From NCBI RefSeq assembly GCF_013752535.1, contig NZ_CP058348.1, forward strand, positions 930,001-994,000: a DNA stretch of 64,000 nt, read 5' to 3'. Shown in pieces: positions 18,487-27,160 of this stretch. Position 1 is the first letter of the stretch, and each line of letters begins with the position of its first letter. The translations under genes were made by a program, and so were the position numbers. Under the pieces are notes generated by a model that did not search any database, had not been told where the DNA came from, and saw only the letters and a program-made list of their open reading frames with translations. The stretch is from Bdellovibrio sp. KM01. GTDB taxonomy: Bacteria > Bdellovibrionota > Bdellovibrionia > Bdellovibrionales > Bdellovibrionaceae.

Positions 18487-18503
18487 ATCCCGAAAATGGG
18501 AAC
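18487..18503. promoter_or_regulatory. Palindromic operator copy 1
   Basis: TCCC-GAAAAT-GGGA, followed by AC. It shares the TCC-N8-GGA core and the GGGAAC flank with two other sites at 18552 and 20571, all bordering the TIGR02147/ankyrin module. Confidence 0.6.
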
Positions 18504-18551
18504 ACTATGTTTCAAAACCATTGATTCCGGCTCTGTCTCCGGCTATGTCCC

Positions 18552-18568
18552 TTCCCTAAAGCGGGAAC
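18552..18568. promoter_or_regulatory. Palindromic operator copy 2, at the start codon
   Basis: TTCCC-TAAAGC-GGGAA, ending five bases before the ATG at 18573. It covers the place of the ribosome site, so binding would block expression of the downstream regulator. It has the same core as the sites at 18487 and 20571. Confidence 0.65.
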
Positions 18569-18572
18569 GGAT

Positions 18573-19307
18573 ATGGTTGAAATCATTAAAACTGAACTAT
18601 TACGTCGCAAGCGAGACAATAAAAGTTACTCGCTGCGCGCTTTTGCGGACTTCCTGGAAATCTCTCCGGGCCGCCTGTCAGAGCTTCTTTCCGGGAAACG
18701 TCCTCTCAGTAAAAAGATGAAAGTTAAAATTGCCGACCGCCTGGGCCTTTCAGAGATGAATCAATTGCTCGAGGCACCGGCTAAGAATCTGACTTTCTCG
18801 GATCGCTCTGATTATCATTTCCTGTCCAATGATGCTTTTGCGGTACTCGCTGATTGGTATCACTTTGCTATTTTGTCCTTGGCAGACACTTGTGATTTTC
18901 AAGCAGATCCCAAGTGGATCGCCAAACGCCTGGGTATTTCTGTTCTTGAAGCGATGGAAGCTTTGTCTCGTCTTCGCAAAGTTGGCGCCATCAAATTAAA
19001 CGGCAGAAAATTGATCAAGACAAATAAGAGTGTGCGGGCGGGGAATGGACTGGACTCTCAGGCTTTGCGTATATCTCACCGCCAAAGCATCGAACAGGCG
19101 ATGATTTCGCTTAATGAAACGCCCTTGGACCTGCGAGATATAACCAGCATCACTATGGCCATCGATCTTAAAAAATTACCGATGGCAAAGAAGATCATTC
19201 AGGAGTTCCGCCACAAAATGGCTGATGTGATGGAAACTGGAAATCAAACCGAAGTTTATAATTTGAATATTCAATTGGTACCCGTTTCCACAAGAAGGAC
19301 TGTATGA
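18573..19307 (+). CDS. TIGR02147/DUF4423 family regulator
   Basis: A 244-residue cytoplasmic protein. Residues about 18-55 form a helix-turn-helix (SLRAFADFLEISPGRLSELL with a KRPLSKKMK wing). A DUF4423-type domain fills the rest, with DWYHFAILSL, a second winged-helix-like region (PKWIAKRLGISVLEAMEAL) and the ending TEVYNLNIQLVPVS. This family is abundant in Bdellovibrio and Fibrobacter; its targets are mostly unknown. Two palindromic operators lie directly upstream, which suggests self-regulation. It overlaps the ankyrin gene by four bases (ATGA), so the two are co-translated. Confidence 0.9.
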   Translation: MVEIIKTELLRRKRDNKSYSLRAFADFLEISPGRLSELLSGKRPLSKKMKVKIADRLGLSEMNQLLEAPAKNLTFSDRSDYHFLSNDAFAVLADWYHFAILSLADTCDFQADPKWIAKRLGISVLEAMEALSRLRKVGAIKLNGRKLIKTNKSVRAGNGLDSQALRISHRQSIEQAMISLNETPLDLRDITSITMAIDLKKLPMAKKIIQEFRHKMADVMETGNQTEVYNLNIQLVPVSTRRTV

Positions 19308-20569
19308 AATCTGTCTTGGTACTTGCCTTAAGTTTCTTGTCTTCATTTGCATACGGACAATTCATTGATGGTCAAGATCGCGGTAATGGCGGCGATCAGT
19401 GTGAGATGCGAATCGGCGAAATTCGCAATGAATTCGAAAGATGGATTATCAAAGGGGATTCGGCCACTTTGCAATTACCTATGGGAATCACCCACGAAGA
19501 GTATTACAGAACCATGCTTGAGCAAATGGCGAATGCGACTGTCAGTTGCACTGAAACCGTTCTGACGGTGGGAGCTGCAGAGAAAACGTGTCTGAATTTC
19601 CGCGATGATAAGGGCGTGCCTCGTATCCTTTGCAATGTCGAGCGCTTCATGAAGGCGAAGGAATCGGATCAATATGTCTTGATTCATCACGAGTATGCGG
19701 GATTGGGACACTTTGAAGTTAATGACGGGGAAAGATCTGATTATCGTATCTCAATGCAAATCGGCGACTACTACCGAGCCGACGGAGTAAACGCTCTGGA
19801 CAGTACGCCGACTCCGAAATGTTCTTTGGATCCATTAAGATCTGTTTCAGAAAGAATGGCAACCGCGATTTATGAAAACAAACTGGATTGTGTTCGCATG
19901 TTGGCTCCGCAGTTGGGATATACCGAGCAAGTTCTGATTTACCGATATGATCCTTTGATTAAAGAGATTCCCAATGAAAAATGGTTTATTTTGCCACCGG
20001 TTTCCTTTGCTGCGATCTTGGGACGTATCGATGCGTTGAATATTCTTCTGGATGCGGGATTCAATGTCAACGCCGTTCAGGGAGTGTATTATCCTCTTTC
20101 AATTGCAGCTAAGGCCGGCAACATAGAGTCTATTAAGACGCTCGTACAAAGAGGAGCGGATTTGTATCAGCTGAATGGAAATGTATTTGGTCCCTTAGAT
20201 GCCGCTTTGACCAATTTGGAAGAGAAATACTATCCCGTCACTCGTGTATATCGCACTGTCGAAACATTGTTGGATCTGGGAGCAGACCCTAACAAGATCA
20301 GCTTTGGGCAGACCACACTATCAAGAGCGGTAGAGAATTCTGAATTGGTGGACTTGCTTATTAAGCACGGTGCTTCGCCTTTTAAGACTGATAATGACGG
20401 TCGCACGATGCTTTATTTTTGCAAATCCAAAGCCTGCGTCGATAAGTTCGTTACGTTGGGTGTTGATGTAAATACTGTAGATAGCTTGGGTCTGCGCGCG
20501 ATTGATGTCGTTACGACGACAGCTGCGAAGGACGCACTTCTAAGTCATGGCTCACTTGGAAACAGGTAA
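19304..20569 (+). CDS. Secreted ankyrin-repeat protein with GNGGD/HHEYAG domain
   Basis: A 421-residue exported protein with a signal peptide ending near FAYGQ (residue about 19). Residues 20-170 carry the patterns GNGGDQCEM and IHHEYAGLGHFEVN, which recur in Bdellovibrio-type secreted proteins. The HHEYAG block looks like a metal site, but no function is established to my knowledge. Residues about 180-420 are ankyrin-like repeats (for example SIAAKAGNIESIKTLVQRGA, KHGASPFKTDNDGRTML, LGVDVNTVDSLGLRAI), normally protein-binding. It is translationally coupled to the TIGR02147 regulator upstream. Confidence 0.82.
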   Translation: MKSVLVLALSFLSSFAYGQFIDGQDRGNGGDQCEMRIGEIRNEFERWIIKGDSATLQLPMGITHEEYYRTMLEQMANATVSCTETVLTVGAAEKTCLNFRDDKGVPRILCNVERFMKAKESDQYVLIHHEYAGLGHFEVNDGERSDYRISMQIGDYYRADGVNALDSTPTPKCSLDPLRSVSERMATAIYENKLDCVRMLAPQLGYTEQVLIYRYDPLIKEIPNEKWFILPPVSFAAILGRIDALNILLDAGFNVNAVQGVYYPLSIAAKAGNIESIKTLVQRGADLYQLNGNVFGPLDAALTNLEEKYYPVTRVYRTVETLLDLGADPNKISFGQTTLSRAVENSELVDLLIKHGASPFKTDNDGRTMLYFCKSKACVDKFVTLGVDVNTVDSLGLRAIDVVTTTAAKDALLSHGSLGNR

Positions 20570-20570
20570 C

Positions 20571-20588
20571 GTTCCCAAAAAAAGGAAC
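20571..20588. promoter_or_regulatory. Palindromic operator copy 3
   Basis: GTTCC-CAAAAAAA-GGAAC sits immediately after the ankyrin stop codon and 117 bases before the second regulator gene. It has the same TCC-N8-GGA core and A-rich centre as the sites at 18487 and 18552. Confidence 0.6.
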
Positions 20589-20704
20589 GGTAATCAGTAG
20601 ACCGCAAGTGAAGATATCAGAATTTTATTGCTGCGCTAAAATCTTTCCTCTGAAATCGTATGTATGAAATCAGAAACTTCAGGATTCAATCGCGGTAATA
20701 GCTA

Positions 20705-21481
20705 ATGCCAAGAATCACCTCTTATCAAATTCTTTTGGCAGAGTATGAGTCTCGTCAGGGTAAGAATAAGCGGTTCTCGCGCCGTGCTTTTGCGGCCTTG
20801 CTTGGTATTTCCAGTGGTCGCCTTCATGAGATCATGAATGGACGTCATCCCATCACTGTGAAAATGGCGAAGAAATTAATTGCGAAGTTAAACTTAGAGG
20901 AAAGCAAAGCCGGATATTTTTTACGGCTGGTCGAAAGCGAAGCTTATCTTCGGGTCGATGGTCGAAAAAGAGTCCGCCCCAAAAGCACCCGCCTTTTATC
21001 TGAAGAGGAGTTTTCAATCGTCAGTGATTGGGAATACTTTGCTTTGATGGCTCTCGCGGAAACAGCTACTTTTCGCTCAGAGATTCCTTGGCTTGCAAGG
21101 AAGTTGTCCATCTCCGAGTCGCGCGTTACAGAGGTGGTTGAGCATTTGCTAAAGCAAGGACTGTTGAACGTCAGTGAGAAGGGTGAGTTTAAGAATACTT
21201 ATACATCGATGACCACCTTAATAGACATACCTTCACAGGTCGTGCGGAAAGCCAATATAGAGTGTATTCGTCAGGCCATTCAAAATTTGGACAAAATCGA
21301 TGTGATGAAAAGAGATGTGTCATCCTTAACTCTTCCGGTGGATATGGAGAAAATTCCCGAAGTGAAAGCTCTGATCCGGGAATTTAAAAGCAAAGTCAGC
21401 GCATTGATGACCAAAGAACAAACTACGGAAGTTTATAATTTAAATATTCAATTCATTCCGGTTTCGGAGCTAGGAATATAA
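20705..21481 (+). CDS. Second TIGR02147/DUF4423 family regulator
   Basis: A 258-residue paralogue of the regulator at 18573. The N-terminal helix-turn-helix is SRRAFAALLGISSGRLHEIM with HPITVKMAKKL, the central block is DWEYFALMALAE, and the ending is TEVYNLNIQFIPVS, almost the same as its partner (TEVYNLNIQLVPVS). It differs in an inserted basic stretch near residue 95 (RKRVRPKS). The gene lies downstream of operator copy 3. The pair flanks the ankyrin gene and may cross-regulate. Confidence 0.9.
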   Translation: MPRITSYQILLAEYESRQGKNKRFSRRAFAALLGISSGRLHEIMNGRHPITVKMAKKLIAKLNLEESKAGYFLRLVESEAYLRVDGRKRVRPKSTRLLSEEEFSIVSDWEYFALMALAETATFRSEIPWLARKLSISESRVTEVVEHLLKQGLLNVSEKGEFKNTYTSMTTLIDIPSQVVRKANIECIRQAIQNLDKIDVMKRDVSSLTLPVDMEKIPEVKALIREFKSKVSALMTKEQTTEVYNLNIQFIPVSELGI

Positions 21482-21507
21482 AAAAAAGGCCCGCGTTTCC
21501 GCGGGCC
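21481..21507 (-). terminator. Terminator of the PSPT-repeat lipoprotein gene
   Basis: A strong GGCCCGCG / CGCGGGCC hairpin with a TTTC loop. On the minus strand it is followed by a run of T (the A tract at 21481-21487), so it serves the leftward gene. It may also stop transcripts from the convergent regulator gene. Confidence 0.88.
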
Positions 21508-21518
21508 CTCTCTGCACA

Positions 21519-22574
21519 TTATTCCAATGGTGGGGGATATTTTTCGATCATTTCCTTCATTGATGAACCATATCTGCCATTGGGAACTATCATTGTCGCT
21601 TTTCTCCAAGAAGTCGTTGCCAGAATAAAGCGGCCTTGGCCCACTCCCGGAGCATAACCCCAGGTCTTATTCACGGCGGCCGCGTTCGGCCAGTAATCGG
21701 CGCCCACATTGACCAGGTATTTCGCCACAGATCGATCGTCTGTTCCGTTGGGATTGTTCAGTACCAGAGTTGTTTCCATACTGACGAACACGGCGCGCAC
21801 ATCTTCAGGCACTATCGTGTTCTGAGTTCCATAGCCATGCCCAAATTGCGGGTATTTGGGCAGAAATGAGAAACCTCCACTTGCTTCCACGCGGGTGCCA
21901 TTGTCTGCTGCAAAGACGAATGGATACTTCCAAGTATCAGTGTAAGGAGCTTTATCAGTGACTAAAAGTTTCCATGTACGAGTTGCTTCTGAAAGAACAT
22001 AGATTTTCAAATTTCTATATTGCACTCGGGTATTGGTGGCCTTATTTCCCTCAGCTTCAAAAACTTGCATCCAGGAATTTAGTGTATAGCACCAAGTGGG
22101 CTTGCTGTATTCAAACCAGCTTGGAATATCCTCACCCGATGGCGATTGCATGATGATGACAGGATATTTTTGCCATTCATAACGGATGTCTGGAATTTTA
22201 GCTTCGTGTGAAGTCGCTAACTGACCATTTACGATATCAACGATCGCTTGTGAAGGAGAAGCCGAGGCCGTTGGAGATGGGGAGGGGGAAGCTGAAGGCG
22301 ACGGAGTTGGCGATGGTGTAGGTGTCACTGATGGCGCAGGCGAAGGTTTTGGTGTTGCCGAAGGGGTAGGAGAAGCCGATGGAGATGGCGTCGCTGAGGG
22401 CGACGGCGTTGGTGTGGGTCTGCGAAACCAACTTCTTGATCTTGACGCTTCCAAAGAAACTGTTGCCGAGTCCTCTTGTGTCGATCCTGGTTCAGCAGGG
22501 CTGCAGCCACTTAGGAATGCGATAAGTAAGGTCGGTATTCCAAGTCGTTTGTAAAGCCAATGTCTCTGTTCCAT
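21519..22574 (-). CDS. Lipoprotein with Pro-Ser-Thr repeat linker
   Basis: A 351-residue lipoprotein (lipobox FLSGC, Cys24). Residues about 50-110 are a low-complexity linker of Pro/Ser/Thr/Ala units ([13 protein letters not shown] type), as found in surface or wall-spanning proteins. The remaining 240 residues form a compact domain rich in Trp and Tyr ([29 protein letters not shown]) that I do not recognise. A sugar- or wall-binding role is only a guess. AGGAGG precedes the start, and a long AT-rich leader separates it from the divergent gene at 22815. Confidence 0.8.
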   Translation of the reverse strand: MEQRHWLYKRLGIPTLLIAFLSGCSPAEPGSTQEDSATVSLEASRSRSWFRRPTPTPSPSATPSPSASPTPSATPKPSPAPSVTPTPSPTPSPSASPSPSPTASASPSQAIVDIVNGQLATSHEAKIPDIRYEWQKYPVIIMQSPSGEDIPSWFEYSKPTWCYTLNSWMQVFEAEGNKATNTRVQYRNLKIYVLSEATRTWKLLVTDKAPYTDTWKYPFVFAADNGTRVEASGGFSFLPKYPQFGHGYGTQNTIVPEDVRAVFVSMETTLVLNNPNGTDDRSVAKYLVNVGADYWPNAAAVNKTWGYAPGVGQGRFILATTSWRKATMIVPNGRYGSSMKEMIEKYPPPLE

Positions 22575-22746
22575 TCGAAAACCTCCTATATAAATATCGG
22601 TTGTTTAACGACAGGACTCCTGCAAAGTCGCGAACGAATATGTCGGAAGTGTTCTCAAACTGAATTTGCAATTTGGGAAATATGTCGAGATCTGAACAGA
22701 AGATCGACGTTCCCTGTTTTTAGGCAACCCTATGGAACCTTAGAGG

Positions 22747-22767
22747 ATTTTGATTAGTAATCAAAAT
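22747..22767. promoter_or_regulatory. Perfect 21-bp palindrome (operator candidate)
   Basis: ATTTTGATTA-G-TAATCAAAAT is a perfect palindrome around one central base. It overlaps a TTGATT that could be the -35 box of the gene at 22815, with TAGTGT 16 bases later as -10. This is the usual layout of a repressor site. Confidence 0.6.
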
Positions 22768-22814
22768 AAGATAGTGTAGTCAATTTTTAGGACAAACAAT
22801 CAAAGGAGATTGAA

Positions 22815-23417
22815 ATGAAGGTTTTCAAACTGGCTCTCAGTGTTCTTGCGTCTGTTGCGATTTCGCAGGTGGTTCATGCCGCTGCTGATTACTCTGATTC
22901 CGCATCGAATGAACTCCAAAAAACAGGACCAAATACTCTTGAGAGAATGGGCTCTATAGAGGCGCGCGCGCAGGTGGTTAAGATCGATAAAAAAACCCGC
23001 GAGATTACTTTCAAACCAGAGGATGGTGAAAACGTAACCGTTGTTGCCGGACCTGAAATCAGAAATTTTGATCAAATTAAAAAAGGTGACACTCTGAAAG
23101 TGAACTACATGGAATCTTTGGTGCTAGAGCTTAAGAAAAAAGAAAAAACAGACAATGGCGTTGTTGCTTCAACTGACATCGTTCGATCTGCTCCTGGTGA
23201 AAAACCAGGTGGTCACGTCGTGCAGCAGCTGACTGCAACAGGCACAGTGACGAAAATTGATAAAAAGAAACAGGAAGTAACGGTTAAAGGTCCACGTCGC
23301 ACTATTAGTTTCCACGTTAAAGATCAAAGCGTGCTTAATGAATTGAAAAAGGGCGATCAAATCGAGGCAAAATACACAGAAGCTTTGGCTGTTTCAGTTG
23401 AAACGATCAAACGCTAG
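22815..23417 (+). CDS. Periplasmic protein with two repeated beta domains
   Basis: A 200-residue exported protein with a signal peptide ending near VVHAAA (residue about 24). The mature part holds two copies of a small beta domain. The first is residues about 52-110 (VVKIDKKTREITFK, then IKKGDTLKVNYMESLVLEL) and the second residues about 138-198 (VTKIDKKKQEVTVKG, then LKKGDQIEAKYTEALAVSV). The repeat resembles the DUF1344/OB-like fold seen in small periplasmic proteins. AAGGAGA precedes the ATG. A palindrome upstream suggests repression and a terminator follows. Confidence 0.82.
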   Translation: MKVFKLALSVLASVAISQVVHAAADYSDSASNELQKTGPNTLERMGSIEARAQVVKIDKKTREITFKPEDGENVTVVAGPEIRNFDQIKKGDTLKVNYMESLVLELKKKEKTDNGVVASTDIVRSAPGEKPGGHVVQQLTATGTVTKIDKKKQEVTVKGPRRTISFHVKDQSVLNELKKGDQIEAKYTEALAVSVETIKR

Positions 23418-23440
23418 ATTATAAGATGCTACCAAAAGAA

Positions 23441-23469
23441 AACCCCGGTTTGTGCCGGGGTTTTTTATT
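23441..23469 (+). terminator. Terminator after the repeat protein gene
   Basis: A CCCGG / CCGGG stem with a TTTGTG loop, preceded by A residues and followed by six T. It can also end the convergent BON gene because of the A tract on its left side. Confidence 0.85.
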
Positions 23470-23492
23470 TTAACGACCTGCAAGATTTGAAC

Positions 23493-24509
23493 TTAGTGAT
23501 TTGGATTTTGGTTTGTGCCCGTGCTAGAGCCTGCGCGCTTTCCCGCAGAAGACCCCTTTGTTGAAGATGAAGTGCCATCAATGCTGGATTCACTTTGTGA
23601 GGACGAAGACCAGTCGTGAGTGGATTCTTTTTGCACGCGGATATTGTTGGTCACGTCTTTTACTGAAGAAACGCGTTCCGCCAAATCCTCTGCCATGTGT
23701 TTCATGCGACGCTCGTTCACAGTGCCAGACAAAGTGACTTCGCCATTTTTTACTTCGACTTCGATGTCATTGGCGTCGATTTCTGAGTGACGTGTCAGCA
23801 TGTCGCAAACATCTTCTTTAATGCGGTCGTCAGAACGAGTGTAGGACTTTGGACCGCGCCCTTCGAAGCTGCGACGAGATTCATCGCGTCCTTGGCCACT
23901 GTGAGAACCGTAGTTGTCTTCGCGCAGACGATTTCCACGTCCAGAGTATGATTGTGATCCCGTATAGTCACGGTCAGAATAGTTTTGTGAGCTATAGTCT
24001 CTGCTGTAGCCACCATAGCTTGGAGAAGAGTCAGATTCTCTGTCTTCCTGACTGTTAAAGCGAGTGCTTTCATAATTTCGACTGTATGGCATACCTTGAT
24101 TGTTGCGATCCATGCTGTTGCGATCCCAGCCGCGGTCACTGCGATAGTCGCCACGACCTGAATTCATGCGGTTGCGGCTGGAGTTCGTGTCATAGTCACT
24201 TGTAGCTTGCCAGTTGTTGGAATAACGGTCGTCGTTTGAGTTATAGCGGTCAGTGCCGTAACGGATATCGCCGCCGTTGCTGCTGCCTCGGCCATAAGCC
24301 CCGCGGGTGCCACCTTCAAAGTCCCAGTCACGACGGCTACTGGAGCCTTCCATGTTATAGTCACGGGCACTTTCATCTTCATTGTAGCTTGAGAAGTTGC
24401 CACGTTGGGAATCTCTGTCGCCACTCCAACGGGATTCATTTCTGGAAGAATAGGATCCTTGTGAAGAGTAAGGGCGGCGGCTTTCATTTCTGTTTGATTT
24501 ATTGTGCAT
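23493..24509 (-). CDS. BON-domain protein with long disordered Ser/Arg/Tyr/Gly region
   Basis: A 338-residue protein. Residues 1-222 are low complexity and highly hydrophilic (Ser, Arg, Asp, Asn, Tyr, Gly), with many SR, YGS and RDY units and almost no hydrophobic residue. Residues about 226-294 form one BON domain (IKEDVCDMLTRHSEIDA, then VTLSGTVNERRMKHMAEDLA, ending DVTNNIRV). BON domains usually sit in the periplasm and bind phospholipid or other surfaces, yet no signal peptide is present. AAGGAG precedes the start. The tail is again Ser/Thr/Gly-rich. Confidence 0.82.
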   Translation of the reverse strand: MHNKSNRNESRRPYSSQGSYSSRNESRWSGDRDSQRGNFSSYNEDESARDYNMEGSSSRRDWDFEGGTRGAYGRGSSNGGDIRYGTDRYNSNDDRYSNNWQATSDYDTNSSRNRMNSGRGDYRSDRGWDRNSMDRNNQGMPYSRNYESTRFNSQEDRESDSSPSYGGYSRDYSSQNYSDRDYTGSQSYSGRGNRLREDNYGSHSGQGRDESRRSFEGRGPKSYTRSDDRIKEDVCDMLTRHSEIDANDIEVEVKNGEVTLSGTVNERRMKHMAEDLAERVSSVKDVTNNIRVQKESTHDWSSSSQSESSIDGTSSSTKGSSAGKRAGSSTGTNQNPNH

Positions 24510-24619
24510 AAATACTCCTTTTTTGTTGGAGTATCTAAGATCTACTTCAAGATTCTATCTGCCAATTCCGGTTGTTCAAATACAGCGATTCCCTTGGAGA
24601 TTTGAAGAAATCGCAAATG

Positions 24620-25702
24620 TTAGATGGCAATGATACTGCGAATCCAGGGTTGACGTAATTTTCCGCGACCAATTTCGATCCGAACCTTACTGCCCAGTTG
24701 CAACTGATCATACAGTCCTGAAGAAATCATAATATCCAGGGGAAGTGTAAATTCTTGTGGAGGATTTGTCGGAGAGATTTGAATGTGGTAGGTGATGTAA
24801 TGTCTGCCGCGACGGCGACGATGCATCTGCGTATAGTGTCCTTCGACCGAAGCTTCAATAGTTGTGCTGGCCGAACGATCCATATGAATATTGATGTCAG
24901 AGAACAGGGCAATACCACCGATGGGAATGCTGAATGCTAAAATCAACACGCCTTCAATAATAATTCTATGTCCACGTGAAGACCCCTTAAAAACTGAAAG
25001 AATCAAAAAGATCAGGCTAAGAGATAAAAATCCTGTGAATAGCAAAGCCACCTTTGCCATCGCATTGGAATTTAAATAAACGTCTTCATGAACCGTTGTC
25101 CATTGCAATAGACTAGATAAGCTGTATCCGGCGAAACCCCAGATCAAGGCTTCTGCCATAAGGGCTTTAATAAAAAACGGGTCAAATTCTTTAGACTGTT
25201 TTTGAATTTCTTCAAGCTGTTTAGAAAGCGCAGCCAGGAGATTCGCCGAGTTCACATCCACGCGGTGGTCGCCTCGGAAGTGGACTCGCAAAAGATTTCC
25301 ATCTCCAAAAATATATTCACAACCATTGTTAAATAGCTCCAGGATCAGACGACGTGCTTCACGGTCTTGCTGAATCTTGCGCATAAAGGAAGAACTATCG
25401 GAGGCGATGTAAACCAAGTCATCGAAAGTCAAATCCTGCGTCTGGATTTCGTCAGCCAGCCCCCAGTTTTTAAAGAAGCGGTCCATCTTGGATTCACGAG
25501 TCAGCTTAAAAATGACTTTGCTTGGAAAAACGCGATTCCAGGATGTGGCTTGAACTGTTCCACTTTTATTCGTCATCACATTAGTGAAGAGCTCTATGCC
25601 ATCATGCATAGATTTATTATCTGCCACGATTTTGATTCTGCGATTGCTAAAGCGGATCGCAAACGTCACAGCGCTAAAAAGAAGTTTAAGTAGGAGCCAC
25701 AT
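24620..25702 (-). CDS. Membrane protein of unknown function
   Basis: A 360-residue protein. The first 18 residues are hydrophobic. A soluble region (20-180) follows with no motif I know. Three membrane helices lie at about 182-200, 215-237 and 247-268. The last 90 residues are a beta-rich domain after the membrane, with a basic patch (HRRRRGRH) and a likely OB- or TRAP-like ending (LGSKVRIEIGRGKLRQPW). This end looks like the DUF3592-type extracytoplasmic domain, which is an inference. No clear ribosome site is visible before the ATG. Confidence 0.7.
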   Translation of the reverse strand: MWLLLKLLFSAVTFAIRFSNRRIKIVADNKSMHDGIELFTNVMTNKSGTVQATSWNRVFPSKVIFKLTRESKMDRFFKNWGLADEIQTQDLTFDDLVYIASDSSSFMRKIQQDREARRLILELFNNGCEYIFGDGNLLRVHFRGDHRVDVNSANLLAALSKQLEEIQKQSKEFDPFFIKALMAEALIWGFAGYSLSSLLQWTTVHEDVYLNSNAMAKVALLFTGFLSLSLIFLILSVFKGSSRGHRIIIEGVLILAFSIPIGGIALFSDINIHMDRSASTTIEASVEGHYTQMHRRRRGRHYITYHIQISPTNPPQEFTLPLDIMISSGLYDQLQLGSKVRIEIGRGKLRQPWIRSIIAI

Positions 25703-25828
25703 GGGTCAAGTGTATTCTGTTTTGTGTGAAGTACGAAGCAAAACTTGTCTTTTAAAACTTTCAACAGCAGGGGTACAGGTCTTTTCACTCTTCTTTTATA
25801 ATTAACTTTTGTATGAAAGGGGACTCCC

Positions 25829-27160
25829 ATGTGCTTAAAGGTCACGGTTCTATGTTTGGCAATATTTTTTGCAGCCTGCTCCCATAAGTCTGAACCCACA
25901 CAGTTTTTTGGAGAGAACTTAACCATTCTTAAAGGCGCAAGGCTGATTGATGGTATGGGGACTCCCGCTCGCTATAATGTGAATATAATCCTAAAAGGCG
26001 ACCGAATTAAAGCGATCTTGGATGCGAAAGAACCACTCCCCACAAGAACCAAAGTGTTTGAGTTAGAGGGTAAAACGATCATGCCGACCCTGATGTCTTC
26101 CCATGTTCATTTAGGAATGACCAACGGAGTGCAGTCGGGTTCGCGCCAAATCAACGAGGTGAATGATCTTCGCCAACTTTATAAGTTTGCGAAATACGGA
26201 GTGGGGACCGTTCTTTCCATGGGGACAGACTTGGATGTTATTTATAATATCCGGGCGAACAGTCAAAAAACCGACAGCACACTACCTTTGGTTTTAACGG
26301 CGGGACGTGGTTTTGGAGTTCCCGCAGGGGCGCCTCCAGCAGCGATGGGTATCGATCAGGTATATCGACCTAAAAGTGTCGCTGAGGCACGCAAACAAGT
26401 GAAAGAGCTTGCTCTTAAAAAGCCCAACGTCATCAAAATCTGGGTGGATGACTTTGATCATTCCATGAAAAAGAAAATGGATCCGCAAATCTATCAGGCC
26501 ATTATTCAAGAAGCGCACGCTGCTAAAATTCCAGTCGTTGCTCACGTGTATTATCTGGAAGATGCGAAACTGTTGGCTCAAGCCGGAGTCGATATCTTCG
26601 GACACAGTATTCGGGACCAACCCGTGGATATGGAGCTGATGTCTTTGATGAAGTTGCATAATATTGCTTATATTCCCACACTCGCACTGGATGAGGCGGG
26701 ATATGTATTCGCCGAAAAGCCAGCCTGGATGAAAGATGAATTTTTCCGCGCGGCCTTAGATCCTGGCGTGGAGGACTGGATAGCGAAAAGCTATAAATCC
26801 AAAGCCTCGTCCCGGGAAGATTTAAAAATGGCGATGAAAAATGTGATGACTTTATTTAAATCAGGCATCGTTGTCGGTCTTGGAACCGATTCCGGCGCGA
26901 ACTTGCAACGCATTCAAGGATTCTCTGAGCATCGGGAATTGCAATTGCTGGTAGAGGCGGGGATGACTCCGGTTGAAGCCATTCGTGTCGCCACTGTGAA
27001 TAATGCCAATATTTTAGGGATAGCCAAAGAGTATGCGGGAATCGCCGAAGGCATGAAGGCGAATCTTTTGATATTGGATGCCGATCCTTCGGAAGACATC
27101 GCTAACACACAAAAGATCCACTCGGTCTTTATCAACGGTAAACTTATCGAAAGACGTTAA
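25829..27160 (+). CDS. Amidohydrolase-family lipoprotein
   Basis: A 443-residue lipoprotein (lipobox FAAC, Cys17) with an amidohydrolase TIM barrel. Metal ligands visible are His92 and His94 (SHVHLG), His in PVVAHVYY, His in FGHSIRD and Asp in GLGTDSGAN. The N- and C-terminal beta parts (KGARLIDGMGTPARYNVNIILKGD and EGMKANLLILDADPSEDI) are typical of imidazolonepropionase-like and prolidase-like members. Export points to use on periplasmic or outside substrates, perhaps peptide-derived amides; the substrate is unknown. Its end overlaps the convergent gltS by 17 bases. Confidence 0.92.
   Translation: MCLKVTVLCLAIFFAACSHKSEPTQFFGENLTILKGARLIDGMGTPARYNVNIILKGDRIKAILDAKEPLPTRTKVFELEGKTIMPTLMSSHVHLGMTNGVQSGSRQINEVNDLRQLYKFAKYGVGTVLSMGTDLDVIYNIRANSQKTDSTLPLVLTAGRGFGVPAGAPPAAMGIDQVYRPKSVAEARKQVKELALKKPNVIKIWVDDFDHSMKKKMDPQIYQAIIQEAHAAKIPVVAHVYYLEDAKLLAQAGVDIFGHSIRDQPVDMELMSLMKLHNIAYIPTLALDEAGYVFAEKPAWMKDEFFRAALDPGVEDWIAKSYKSKASSREDLKMAMKNVMTLFKSGIVVGLGTDSGANLQRIQGFSEHRELQLLVEAGMTPVEAIRVATVNNANILGIAKEYAGIAEGMKANLLILDADPSEDIANTQKIHSVFINGKLIERR

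Noticed and set aside
22237..22510. Repeat units in the PSPT region as a possible CRISPR or satellite array
   Set aside because: The units are in-frame codons for Pro/Ser/Thr/Ala of varied spelling, with no constant repeat and spacer pattern.
22575..22746. Leader of the PSPT lipoprotein as a c-di-GMP (GEMM) riboswitch, because of GGGTTGCC-like bases
   Set aside because: The conserved ACGCAAAGCC-type core and the paired domains are missing.
23795..24487. Long open frames in other phases within the BON gene
   Set aside because: They come from the biased Ser/Arg/Gly codons of the real gene; they have no ribosome site or sensible start.
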